Part shown: positions 28,592-36,225 of the stretch, piece by piece
Layout: the number at the start of each line of letters is the position of its first letter
Numbering within the stretch: the stretch's first letter is position 1
NCBI RefSeq assembly: GCF_004118285.1
Contig: NZ_SDHY01000005.1
Location: 124,001-188,000, forward strand
DNA: 64,000 bases
Direction of reading: 5' to 3'
Source of the DNA: Aquirufa rosea
Lineage (GTDB): Bacteria > Bacteroidota > Bacteroidia > Cytophagales > Spirosomataceae
Program-made: the position numbers and the translations under genes
Notes under the pieces: generated by a model
Seen by the model: the letters and a program-made list of their open reading frames with translations, nothing else
What the model was told of the DNA's origin: nothing
Database searches by the model: none

Positions 28592-29221
28592 TTATTTACT
28601 AAAAGATGATTCTATTTTTTGGATCGCTGCCTCAGTGATCAACAATTTAGATGCATTCACTAAATCGTATGTATTCACATCTGATGCTGTTGAAACTTTT
28701 GCCTTCGGAACATTACGTCCTGACAATACCACATTCTTATCTACTTCTGGAGTAATTAATAATGTCTTCGTATTGTCTAAAGAAAAAGCTTTCAACATCG
28801 CCAAATACGCTTTAGTTTTTGGAGTGTCAAATGCCACTGTATCCAAAATAGCGATATCTCCGCTCTGAGCCTTTGCCGCTAGCGCCGATTGACGAGCTAG
28901 TGACTTCACCTTTTTGTTCAATTTAAAATGATAATCACGTGGGCGTGGTCCAAAAATACGTCCACCACCTTTCATCAATGGAGACTTCATAGAACCTGCA
29001 CGAGCTCCACCTGTACCTTTTTGTTTTTTAAGCTTGCGAGTAGAACGTGAAACTTCTGCACGCTCTTTTGACTTGTGGGTTCCTTGACGTTGGTTGGCCA
29101 AATATTGCTTCACATCCAAGTAAACCACATGCTCGTTTGGAACAATGCCAAAGATCTCGTCAGAAAGGGTTACTTTCTTTCCGGTATCTTTACCTGCTAT
29201 GTTATATACTGCTAATTCCAT
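28592..29221 (-). CDS. rplD: 50S ribosomal protein L4
   Basis: Exit-tunnel protein, known in E. coli to repress the S10 operon by attenuation at its leader. 209 aa; RQGTHKSKERAEVSRSTRKLKKQKGTGGARAGSMKSPLMKGGGRIFGP is the tunnel-loop region. It lies between rplC and rplW. The long leader upstream of rplC is a place where similar control could act. Confidence 0.97.
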   Translation of the reverse strand: MELAVYNIAGKDTGKKVTLSDEIFGIVPNEHVVYLDVKQYLANQRQGTHKSKERAEVSRSTRKLKKQKGTGGARAGSMKSPLMKGGGRIFGPRPRDYHFKLNKKVKSLARQSALAAKAQSGDIAILDTVAFDTPKTKAYLAMLKAFSLDNTKTLLITPEVDKNVVLSGRNVPKAKVSTASDVNTYDLVNASKLLITEAAIQKIESSFSK

Positions 29222-29263
29222 AATCAGAATGTCTATTGTTAAAGGTTCGCACCTTTATGGGTT

Positions 29264-29881
29264 TTAATTTTCAATAATTACGTATGAGTTCTTCGCTCCA
29301 GGAACTGATCCTGATACTACCAAAAGATTTTTCTCTGGATAGATTCTTAACACTTCTAGGTTTTGAACCTTTACACGATTTCCTCCTGTGCGTCCCGCCA
29401 TACGTAAGCCTTTGAATACACGCGCTGGGAATGAACAAGCTCCAATAGAACCTGGGTGACGACCACGGTTATGCTGTCCGTGAGTTTGACCACCCACACC
29501 ACCAAATCCGTGACGCTTAACAACCCCTTGAAAACCTTTACCCTTAGAAGTACCTACCGCATCTACGAAAGTTCCTACTTCTAACATTTCTACTGTCAAC
29601 ACATCTCCTAAGTTCAAAGGCTGCTCGAACGTGCGAAACTCAACCAATTTTTTCTTTGGAGTAGTATTAGCCTTCTTAAAGTGACCCAACAAAGATTTTG
29701 TTGTATGCTTCTCTTTTTTCTCACCAAAACCGATTTGAACAGCATTGTAACCTTCGTTCTCCACAGTTTTTACTTGCGTTACTACGCAAGGGCCGGCCTC
29801 AATCAGCGTACATGCAACGGATCTACCGTCTTCCATGTATAGGCTGGTCATTCCGATTTTTTTACCAATAATTCCAGACAT
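29264..29881 (-). CDS. rplC: 50S ribosomal protein L3
   Basis: Early large-subunit assembly protein. 205 aa; [51 protein letters not shown] and [24 protein letters not shown] are diagnostic. It is the first gene of the superoperon here, since rpsJ is not upstream. Confidence 0.98.
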   Translation of the reverse strand: MSGIIGKKIGMTSLYMEDGRSVACTLIEAGPCVVTQVKTVENEGYNAVQIGFGEKKEKHTTKSLLGHFKKANTTPKKKLVEFRTFEQPLNLGDVLTVEMLEVGTFVDAVGTSKGKGFQGVVKRHGFGGVGGQTHGQHNRGRHPGSIGACSFPARVFKGLRMAGRTGGNRVKVQNLEVLRIYPEKNLLVVSGSVPGAKNSYVIIEN

Positions 29882-30231
29882 ATAATATTTTGTTTAAAAA
29901 ATTATGCTTACAAGGCTACCTATGGCTTGTTGTAAGACTTTTATTCAAAAATCACTGCGAAGCAATGAAGAAGAATCAAAAACAATAAAATGCAGATTGG
30001 CGTAAAGCGACAAGATGGAGGCGCTGTGAATTACAGCGAAAAACACCTTGTGTAGCTTAATATTCAATTAATGGGCTGGGCATTCAGCATTCAATAATCA
30101 ATACCAGTTCTAACACAAAAATCGAGCTTACCTCAATTTAAAACCATTTCGACGCGCATTTTTGGTGTTTTAAATAAATTCGAGAAGTTCTGCCAACCTC
30201 TTTCTGAATAAAAAACTGCGTCTGTCGAACG
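29882..30231 (-). promoter_or_regulatory. Long untranslated leader of the S10-spc-alpha superoperon
   Basis: The 537 bases between rplC and the aldolase gene (29882-30418) hold no convincing reading frame, and in particular no rpsJ. From the promoter at 30238-30268 the minus-strand transcript would carry about 350 untranslated bases. Visible structure: a perfect 6-bp hairpin (CGCTGT / ACAGCG, 30022-30038) and a second hairpin followed by T residues at 29946-29967. A leader of this size fits autogenous control by a ribosomal protein. Which protein, if any, is inference. Confidence 0.5.
29946..29967 (-). terminator. Candidate attenuator hairpin in the S10-operon leader
   Basis: On the minus strand CATTGC pairs with GCAGTG (6 bp including one G-T wobble) around a TTC loop. 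It is followed by ATTTTTG, with five T in a row. It lies about 65 bases before the rplC start codon, the right place for a transcription attenuator. The stem is short, so it may be only a weak pause site. Confidence 0.35.
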
Positions 30232-30237
30232 GGAGTG

Positions 30238-30268
30238 CAAAGGTAGGAAAAATATTAACACATCCAAT
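30238..30268 (-). promoter_or_regulatory. Promoter of the ribosomal superoperon
   Basis: The minus strand carries TTG (30265-30267, within ATTGG), a 19-base spacer, and TACCTTTG (30238-30245). This matches the Bacteroidota sigma factor consensus TTG-N19-TAnnTTTG in both elements and spacing. It is the best promoter in the window and faces rplC 357 bases downstream. Confidence 0.75.
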
Positions 30269-30351
30269 AGGTACTTTAAAAATATTTTTTTGGTGGGTCC
30301 TTAACTCTGTGGATTATTCACTGGCAAGCCTTAGAATTTGTGCATTTTTAC

Positions 30352-30359
30352 TAAATTTG
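30352..30359 (+). promoter_or_regulatory. -7 promoter element for the aldolase gene
   Basis: TAAATTTG is an exact TAnnTTTG match 60 bases before the chosen ATG at 30419. A -33 element is not clear. It lies downstream of the frame-opening codon at 30338, which supports the shorter protein. Confidence 0.45.
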
Positions 30360-30418
30360 TGGCCTACTCACCTGTTAATCAGGTGGTTTTTGTTTATTTC
30401 CCAAGAAAAAAAATCATT

Positions 30419-31501
30419 ATGTCAAGTTTAACCAACCAAAAAGGTGTTTTGCACGGAGATGCCGTTCAGGAATTATTTGAAATTGCTAAAAAACATCAAT
30501 TTGCATTACCTGCGGTAAATGTTACTGGTACTGACACTGTCAATGGAGTATTAGAGGCTGCTAAAGCGGTTAATTCTCCCGTTATCATTCAATTCTCGAA
30601 TGGCGGTGCTCAATTTTACGCTGGAAAATCTCTTCCTAATGGAAACCAAGAAGCGTCTATTGCAGGAGCTATTTCTGGAGCATATCACGTTCACCAATTA
30701 GCCAAAGTCTACGGCGTTCAAGTAATTCTTCACACTGACCATTGTGCCAAAAAATTACTTCCTTGGTTAGACGGCCTTTTAGATGCGGGTGAAAAATTCT
30801 ATGCTGAAACAGGACAGCCCTTGTTTTCCTCACATATGATCGATTTATCTGAAGAGCCGCTAGAGGAAAACTTAGAAATCTGTGCTAAATATTTAACTCG
30901 AATGTCCAAAATCGGGATGACTTTGGAAATTGAATTAGGGGTAACGGGTGGAGAAGAGGATGGAGTAGACAACTCTGACGTAGATTCTTCCAAATTATAT
31001 ACTCAACCTGAAGAAGTAGCGCATGCTTATGACGTATTGAATGCTATCTCTCACCGTTTCACTATTGCAGCTGCCTTCGGTAATGTGCATGGAGTATACA
31101 AACCTGGTAATGTAAAATTACAGCCTATCATTTTGAAAAACTCTCAAGATTTTATCCGTAATAAATATGCGCTGACTGCTGAAAAACCAATCAACTTCGT
31201 TTTCCATGGTGGTTCTGGTTCTTCTCGTGAGGAAATTCGTGAGGCAATTTCTTATGGAGCCATCAAAATGAATATTGACACTGATTTACAATGGGCTTTC
31301 TGGGAAGGTATTCTCAATTTCTACAAGGATAAAGAAGCCTACTTACAAGGACAAATTGGAAATCCGACTGGTGACGATGCTCCGAACAAGAAATATTATG
31401 ACCCAAGGGTATGGTTACGCAAGGGTGAAGAAACTTTTGTCGCTCGCCTGAAATCCGCATTTGAGGATTTAAACGCAAACAACGTGAATCAGTACTTGTA
31501 A
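30419..31501 (+). CDS. fbaA: Class II fructose-bisphosphate aldolase
   Basis: Zinc-dependent glycolytic/gluconeogenic enzyme that interconverts fructose-1,6-bisphosphate with dihydroxyacetone phosphate and glyceraldehyde-3-phosphate. Zinc ligands and active-site motifs seen: VILHTDHCAKK, MTLEIELGVTGGEEDGVDN, AFGNVHGVYKPGNV and NFVFHGGSGSSREEI. 360 aa from the ATG at 30419 (MSSLTNQKGVLHG), the E. coli-like class IIA length. The open frame extends to 30338, but those 27 codons lie over the promoter element and are not aldolase-like. A strong terminator follows, so it is monocistronic. Confidence 0.96.
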   Translation: MSSLTNQKGVLHGDAVQELFEIAKKHQFALPAVNVTGTDTVNGVLEAAKAVNSPVIIQFSNGGAQFYAGKSLPNGNQEASIAGAISGAYHVHQLAKVYGVQVILHTDHCAKKLLPWLDGLLDAGEKFYAETGQPLFSSHMIDLSEEPLEENLEICAKYLTRMSKIGMTLEIELGVTGGEEDGVDNSDVDSSKLYTQPEEVAHAYDVLNAISHRFTIAAAFGNVHGVYKPGNVKLQPIILKNSQDFIRNKYALTAEKPINFVFHGGSGSSREEIREAISYGAIKMNIDTDLQWAFWEGILNFYKDKEAYLQGQIGNPTGDDAPNKKYYDPRVWLRKGEETFVARLKSAFEDLNANNVNQYL

Positions 31502-31522
31502 TTAGTACTGTTATTAATTTTT

Positions 31523-31548
31523 AATAGGGCTCTTTATAGGGCCCTATT
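31523..31548 (+). terminator. Intrinsic terminator of the aldolase gene
   Basis: AATAGGGC (31523-31530) pairs perfectly over 8 bp with GCCCTATT (31541-31548), loop of 10. It is followed by a run of seven T ending at 31553. It begins 22 bases after the stop codon. Confidence 0.85.
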
Positions 31549-31620
31549 TTTTTGAGCAATTTTAATGGAAAGGGAATGGGATTTTTAAAGACGGTAGGGA
31601 TTTGGGTAGGTAATTGAGTG

Positions 31621-31644
31621 TTTTGGTGTTTTGGTATTTTGGTG
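31621..31644 (+). repeat. Three tandem 8-bp repeats (TTTTGGTR)
   Basis: TTTTGGTG, TTTTGGTA and TTTTGGTG follow one another without gaps and abut the left side of the large palindrome at 31643-31686. They may belong to the mobile REP-like unit. Confidence 0.6.
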
Positions 31645-31686
31645 TAATAGATTTGACAACTTTTAAAAGTTGTCAAATCTATTACA
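31643..31686. repeat. 44-bp perfect palindrome (REP-like), left of the RAYT gene
   Basis: Every base from 31643 to 31686 pairs with its mirror around the centre TTTT|AAAA (31664/31665). The half-site core reads AGATTTGACAACTTTT. The same core recurs at 32487-32519 on the other side of the RAYT gene. It would form a long hairpin in RNA or single-stranded DNA, the type of substrate that RAYT enzymes recognise. It also contains TAGATTTG, a match to the TAnnTTTG promoter element, on both strands. Confidence 0.85.
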
Positions 31687-31783
31687 ATTAAATGATCAAA
31701 TTTCAGTAAAAAACCCCTATTTACTCATCCGTTAATGGCAAAATATCAGTTTCTTTAAATTCTCTTGAATGAAAATCAATAAA

Positions 31784-32323
31784 TTATTTTTTCCCTCCAA
31801 ACCATTCTAAAACAAACTCTTTTTCAATCAAACTCTTCTTGAACTGCAACACTTTTTTATAAGAGCTCCAGTCCCAATTCCTAAAATTGGAAGTTAAACC
31901 ATGCTTCTGTGGATTCAAATGAATGTAGGCTATCAATGTAGAAAGATCTTCTAACTTCTCCACTAATGCTCTTTTAAATGGAGTTTGAAAAAGTGTTCCC
32001 ACACGCCCTTGCTGTTTATTAAAAGCCATCGCATAAGATTGAAAAAACTTTTTTAGCCTACTAACCACTAACTGATGAACAGTTTTCCCTTCCAAATCGC
32101 TTTCACTGAAATAATTCACCTGAACCAAGAAATGAAAATGGTTATCATTTAAACTGTAGGCAATTACCCCCAAATATCCTTCTAAATATTTACACCATTG
32201 CCTGAGAAAAAACGAATAATTTGATCTTGACTTAAATATCGATTTTTTATCTACTCCCCGATTGTAAATATGATAATACTCACCTGGTTGAAATTGAGTA
32301 TAATAATGTTCTAAATAGGCCAT
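31784..32323 (-). CDS. REP-associated tyrosine transposase (RAYT, Y1/HUH family)
   Basis: Single-strand DNA nuclease of the IS200/IS605-like Y1 transposase superfamily (179 aa). The HUH motif is HFH (His62, Phe63, His64, in SLNDNHFHFLVQV) and the catalytic tyrosine is Tyr133 in LIAYIHLNPQKHGL. The opening GEYYHIYNRGVDKKSIF is typical of the RAYT subgroup. RAYTs usually occur singly, flanked by REP palindromes that they process. Here two related palindromes lie 98 bases beyond the stop codon side and 164 bases beyond the start codon side. All catalytic residues are intact, so the gene is probably active. Confidence 0.92.
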   Translation of the reverse strand: MAYLEHYYTQFQPGEYYHIYNRGVDKKSIFKSRSNYSFFLRQWCKYLEGYLGVIAYSLNDNHFHFLVQVNYFSESDLEGKTVHQLVVSRLKKFFQSYAMAFNKQQGRVGTLFQTPFKRALVEKLEDLSTLIAYIHLNPQKHGLTSNFRNWDWSSYKKVLQFKKSLIEKEFVLEWFGGKK

Positions 32324-32339
32324 ATGCTTAGCTTAAAGC

Positions 32340-32347
32340 CAAATCTA
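32340..32347 (-). promoter_or_regulatory. -7 promoter element for the RAYT gene
   Basis: Minus-strand TAGATTTG is an exact TAnnTTTG match ending 17 bases before the ATG at 32323. No -33 element is clear. The same octamer also occurs inside the flanking palindromes. Confidence 0.4.
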
Positions 32348-32486
32348 AGAAATAGAGTTCACCAGAATTCTCACTACCTATCAGATTATCAATAAGTTGA
32401 TAAAATAATTCTCACGAAAAAATTGATTGATTTTGATATTATATTTAAAATGAAATACCTACTACTAGATTGTCTTAAGAGTACTT

Positions 32487-32519
32487 AGATTTGACAACTT
32501 TTAAAAAGTTGTCAAATCT
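32487..32519. repeat. 33-bp palindrome (REP-like), right of the RAYT gene
   Basis: Arms AGATTTGACAACTTTT (32487-32502) and AAAAGTTGTCAAATCT (32504-32519) are perfect complements around a single A. The arms are identical to the inner 16 bases of the palindrome at 31643-31686. The outer six bases of that palindrome are not shared, so the conserved unit is the 16-base arm. Confidence 0.85.
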
Positions 32520-32577
32520 TTACCTTTACCTCTTTACCCTTAATTCCTTAAACTATATCTCTACCTACCACAATAAC

Positions 32578-33162
32578 CTATTTCTTAAAGATTAATCCCT
32601 TAGTCATTTCATTCAAGGCCTTAATTTTGGATTCAAAATCCCCCTTCAATTCTTTACGAATACTTTCCAAGCTATCTAATGACAATTGAATCTCATCAGG
32701 GATTACATCCTCCAAAAAGGCTCGAATTCGTTTGGCCATGGTGGGCGACTTTCCATTCGTAGAAATTGCAATTTTCAAATCTCCTTTCTGAACAATGGAC
32801 CCCAAATAAAAATCACATAAAGCTGGAGTATCCGCAACATTACACAACAAATGCCTCTGCTTTGCCAATTCACTAATCCGCTCATGCAAGGTATATTGGT
32901 CCGTGGCACATACTACCATATCCCTTCCCTCCAAATCTCCCACTTCAAAGGCCCGATGGATCAGTTCCACTTTGGGAAAATCCTTTAGATAGGTCAAGGT
33001 CTCCTCTCGAAAAAAAGGAGCGACTAAACTAATTTTGGCCTCAGGAGAATTTCTTAACATGGCTGACACCTTTTCCAAGGCCACATTGCCTCCTCCAACA
33101 ATCAAGACATTGAGCTGCTCTAATTTTAAAAAAACAGGGAATAGCTTGTTTTGCGCCTCCAT
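32578..33162 (-). CDS. Precorrin-2 dehydrogenase / sirohydrochlorin ferrochelatase
   Basis: CysG-N/Met8-like enzyme (194 aa) that oxidises precorrin-2 to sirohydrochlorin and may insert iron, giving siroheme for sulfite or nitrite reductase. The NAD-binding motif is LNVLIVGGGNVALEKVSAMLR. NGKSPTMAKRIRAFLEDVIP in the C-terminal half matches the family's dimerisation/active-site helix. Only the dehydrogenase half of CysG is present, so the SAM methyltransferase must be encoded elsewhere. It lies 10 bases after rlmN, at the end of an operon. Confidence 0.92.
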   Translation of the reverse strand: MEAQNKLFPVFLKLEQLNVLIVGGGNVALEKVSAMLRNSPEAKISLVAPFFREETLTYLKDFPKVELIHRAFEVGDLEGRDMVVCATDQYTLHERISELAKQRHLLCNVADTPALCDFYLGSIVQKGDLKIAISTNGKSPTMAKRIRAFLEDVIPDEIQLSLDSLESIRKELKGDFESKIKALNEMTKGLIFKK

Positions 33163-33172
33163 CTATTAATCA

Positions 33173-34234
33173 TTATGCTGATTTCTTGCCTGCCAACTGC
33201 CCACATGCGGCGTCTATATCCTTTCCACGAGAGCGACGAACATTGACGATCATCTTTTTGCTCTCTAAAAATGCGGTAAACTTAGCCAAGGCATCTGCCT
33301 CCGCATTGACGAACTGCGCTTGAGAAATGGGATTATATTCGATGATATTTATCTTACAAGGAATCTTTTTGGCAAATTCCCACAACTCTTTAGCATCCTC
33401 AACCGAATCATTAAACTTATTGAACATGATATACTCCAACGTAATCTCATTCTCCGTCTTATCATAAAAATACCGAAGAGCCTCCGATAATACCTCCAAG
33501 GTATTAGATTCATTAATCGGCATAATCTGATTTCTCTTCACATCATTGGCAGCATGCAATGATAAAGCCAAATTAAACTTGACTTGATCATCCCCCAATT
33601 TCTTGATCATTTTTGCAATACCCGCCGTAGAAACAGTTATCCTTTTGGGCGACATGCCTAAACCAGCAGGTGAAGTGATTTCCTCAATGGACTTTAATAC
33701 ATTGGCATAATTCAATAAGGGCTCCCCCATACCCATATAAACAATATTAGTTAAGGGAATTCCATATTTTTCCTGCGCCTGATTACGAATCAAAACTACT
33801 TGGTCAAATATCTCAAAAGACTCCAAATTTCTCTTCCTATCCATATAACCCGTAGCACAAAAACTGCAAGTCAAGGAGCAACCTACCTGAGAAGAAACGC
33901 ATGCCGTCATCCTTTCTCGAGTAGGAATCAATACCCCTTCTACCAAATGACCATCATGCAATTTAAAACTGGATTTAATGGTACGATCAGCACTTACCTG
34001 CATGTCATCTACCTGAACACATTGCAGAGAAAAATGCTGATTCAGCCATTCTCGGGTAGTTTTGGGAATATTAGCCATTTCATCAAAGCTACGAACTGAC
34101 TTTTTCCAAATCCATTCATGTACTTGTTTAGCCCGAAACGCTGGATCCCCATGCTGAAGCATTACCTGCTTCAACTCCTCTAAGCCGAGCTTCCTAATGG
34201 CTCTTAATTCCTCTTCCTTGGCTATTGTAGTCAC
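33173..34234 (-). CDS. rlmN: Dual-specificity 23S rRNA/tRNA methyltransferase RlmN
   Basis: Radical-SAM enzyme that methylates C2 of A2503 in 23S rRNA and A37 in some tRNAs. The 4Fe-4S cysteines are C119, C123 and C126 (VGCSLTCSFCATG). The C-terminal catalytic cysteine lies in RRSRGKDIDAACGQL, and MGMGEPLLNY binds SAM. 353 aa is normal. It lies one base downstream of the YqeY gene and 10 bases upstream of the siroheme gene. Confidence 0.96.
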   Translation of the reverse strand: MTTIAKEEELRAIRKLGLEELKQVMLQHGDPAFRAKQVHEWIWKKSVRSFDEMANIPKTTREWLNQHFSLQCVQVDDMQVSADRTIKSSFKLHDGHLVEGVLIPTRERMTACVSSQVGCSLTCSFCATGYMDRKRNLESFEIFDQVVLIRNQAQEKYGIPLTNIVYMGMGEPLLNYANVLKSIEEITSPAGLGMSPKRITVSTAGIAKMIKKLGDDQVKFNLALSLHAANDVKRNQIMPINESNTLEVLSEALRYFYDKTENEITLEYIMFNKFNDSVEDAKELWEFAKKIPCKINIIEYNPISQAQFVNAEADALAKFTAFLESKKMIVNVRRSRGKDIDAACGQLAGKKSA

Positions 34235-34235
34235 T

Positions 34236-34688
34236 TTATTTCTTTAATAATTCTCCAACCTTAGCTGAAATCGCTTTCCCATCAGCTAAACCCGCCAATT
34301 GCTTACTCGCTACACCCATCACTTTTCCCATATCTGATGGACTACTTGCTCCTAACTGGGCAATAATAGCTTGAACCTTTTCAGTTAATTCTGCCTCGGA
34401 CAGTTGCTTCGGCAAAAACTCTTCAATAATACTCAATTCCGCCTGCTCTTTCTCAGCCAAGTCTGGGCGATTTTGAGTTACATAAACCTCCAATGAATCC
34501 TTGCGCTGCTTAGCGGCCTTCATCAATATCTTCATTTCAGCATCAGGAGATAATTCCCCACTGTTAGAACCAGAGGTTTCCTCCAATAAGATAAGTGATT
34601 TGATAGCACGCAATGCGCGTAGTCTATCGGCATCTTTCGCACGCATAGCGTCTTTTATGCCGTTTTCAATTGTTGCTTTTAATGACAT
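34236..34688 (-). CDS. GatB/YqeY domain protein
   Basis: Small protein (150 aa) of the YqeY family, related to the tail domain of the GatB amidotransferase subunit, with helical repeats such as AMRAKDADRLRALRAIKSLILLEE and the ending MGKVMGVASKQLAGLADGKAISAKV. No catalytic residues are known for the stand-alone form. It is proposed to act on tRNA or aminoacyl-tRNA, but its function is not established. Tightly packed between the GH3-like gene (4 bases) and rlmN (1 base). Confidence 0.92.
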   Translation of the reverse strand: MSLKATIENGIKDAMRAKDADRLRALRAIKSLILLEETSGSNSGELSPDAEMKILMKAAKQRKDSLEVYVTQNRPDLAEKEQAELSIIEEFLPKQLSEAELTEKVQAIIAQLGASSPSDMGKVMGVASKQLAGLADGKAISAKVGELLKK

Positions 34689-34692
34689 ATTT

Positions 34693-36225
34693 TTATTCTT
34701 TGAAATGAGCTTTGACTCCCTCTAAAAATTCCCGATGGTTACTCAATCGAGGGACTTTATGTTGGCCACCCAATTTTCCTCTTTCTCGCATCCAAGCATA
34801 AAATGTACCTGACGGAGCTTGGTGAATCAAAGGCGGTCCTAATACTAAATCATAGGATCTCTTGGCATCATAATCTGAATTAATCTCCCTTAAGGTCCGA
34901 TCCAATATTTCCACAAAGGTATGCATTTCTTTTGGTGCTTTGGAAAATTCTATCACCCATTCATGACTTCCCCTTTGTCCGCCTTGCATATAACTAGGCG
35001 CCGCCGTATATTCTTTTATAATTGAATTGGTTTCTAAACAGGCCTTAGAAATTGCAATTTCTGCATTTTCCATGATAAGCTCTTCCCCAAAGGCATTGAT
35101 AAAATGCTTGGTCCTTCCTGAAATTTTAATTCGATAAGGATCTATAGAAGTAAATCTGATCGTATCACCTATTTTGTATCGCCAAAGTCCAGCATTGGTT
35201 GAAATGACCATCGCATAATTGAGTCCTAATTCAACCTGTGACAAATCCACAATGGTATCCTGCTCCTCTCCTTCCTCATTGATTGGAATAAATTCATAAA
35301 ATATTCCGTAGTCCAACATCAGCAATAACTCATCTTTCAAACTCAAGTCATCTTGAATGCCAAAGAATCCTTCTGAAGCATTGTATATTTCTAGAAAGCC
35401 TACCCCCTGATTCCGAAATATATCTTTTTGAAATACCTCCCGGTAAGGACCAAAAGCCACGGCACCATGAATCATGAATTCGAAATTCTCCCAAACTTCC
35501 AATATTGACTGCTTACCCGTAATTTCAAGTATTTTCTCAATCAAGACCAAGGTCCAGGTAGGGACACCAAGAATACTTGTCACATTTTCCTTAGAGGTTT
35601 CCCAAGCCATTCGCTCAATCTTCTGATCCCAATCATCCATCAGTGCCACCTCCAAAGAAGGTGTACGAATCATTTGAGCCCATACAGGCAAATTCTTCAT
35701 GATTACAGCAGAAACATCCCCTACCAAAACATTGGGATGGGAAATACTTGGAGACAAACTTCCACCAATAGATAATCCCTTTCCCTCAAAAATTTGAGTA
35801 TCCGGCCGATTATTGATGAGCAAGGTAATCATATCCTTTCCACCCATCATGTGACAATCTTCTAAAGACTCTTTAGAAACAGGGATAAACTTACTTCGGG
35901 CATTGGTAGTGCCAGATGACTTAGAAAACCAAGTGATAGGACTATTCCAAAGAACTTGTTGTTCGCCTTGCATGATTCGATCAATGTAAGGGAATAATTC
36001 CTCATAAGTAGAAATAGGAACCTGTGATTTGAACGTATCGTAATGGTGAATTTGGCTATATCCATATTTTTTTCCCCATTCTGTTTGACGCCCCGCATAA
36101 ACCAAACCCTTGAAACATTCCTCTTGCAACTCCAAAGGACGTGTATAAATGGATTCAATCCTCGACATACGTCGTTTCATAAACCATAATAGGGCTTCAT
36201 TGAATAAGGAAATACCGTTCGCCAT
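34693..36225 (-). CDS. GH3-type acyl-adenylate / acyl-amidosynthetase family protein
   Basis: A 510-residue homologue of plant GH3 auxin-amino acid synthetases, a branch of the ANL adenylating superfamily. Seen: ITWFSKSSGTTNARSKFIPVS (ATP-binding P-loop-like), EIYNASEGFFGIQDD (second adenylate motif), and LWRYKIGDTIRFTSIDPYRIKISGRTKHFINAFGEEL (third motif and hinge). Bacterial members are widespread in Bacteroidota, but their substrate is not known to me. No signal peptide, so cytosolic. Start and stop overlap by one base with the preceding GDPD gene (TAATG). Confidence 0.88.
   Translation of the reverse strand: MANGISLFNEALLWFMKRRMSRIESIYTRPLELQEECFKGLVYAGRQTEWGKKYGYSQIHHYDTFKSQVPISTYEELFPYIDRIMQGEQQVLWNSPITWFSKSSGTTNARSKFIPVSKESLEDCHMMGGKDMITLLINNRPDTQIFEGKGLSIGGSLSPSISHPNVLVGDVSAVIMKNLPVWAQMIRTPSLEVALMDDWDQKIERMAWETSKENVTSILGVPTWTLVLIEKILEITGKQSILEVWENFEFMIHGAVAFGPYREVFQKDIFRNQGVGFLEIYNASEGFFGIQDDLSLKDELLLMLDYGIFYEFIPINEEGEEQDTIVDLSQVELGLNYAMVISTNAGLWRYKIGDTIRFTSIDPYRIKISGRTKHFINAFGEELIMENAEIAISKACLETNSIIKEYTAAPSYMQGGQRGSHEWVIEFSKAPKEMHTFVEILDRTLREINSDYDAKRSYDLVLGPPLIHQAPSGTFYAWMRERGKLGGQHKVPRLSNHREFLEGVKAHFKE

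Noticed and set aside
29882-30418. Possible rpsJ (S10) hidden before rplC
   Set aside because: No open frame of S10 length (about 100 codons) on the minus strand. The region is AT-rich with hairpins and scattered stops.
30338-30418. N-terminal extension of the aldolase to 30338
   Set aside because: These codons cover the TAAATTTG promoter element and are not part of class II aldolases.
31643-32519. The two palindromes as a CRISPR array
   Set aside because: Only two copies, 0.8 kb apart, with a transposase gene between them rather than short spacers, and no cas genes.
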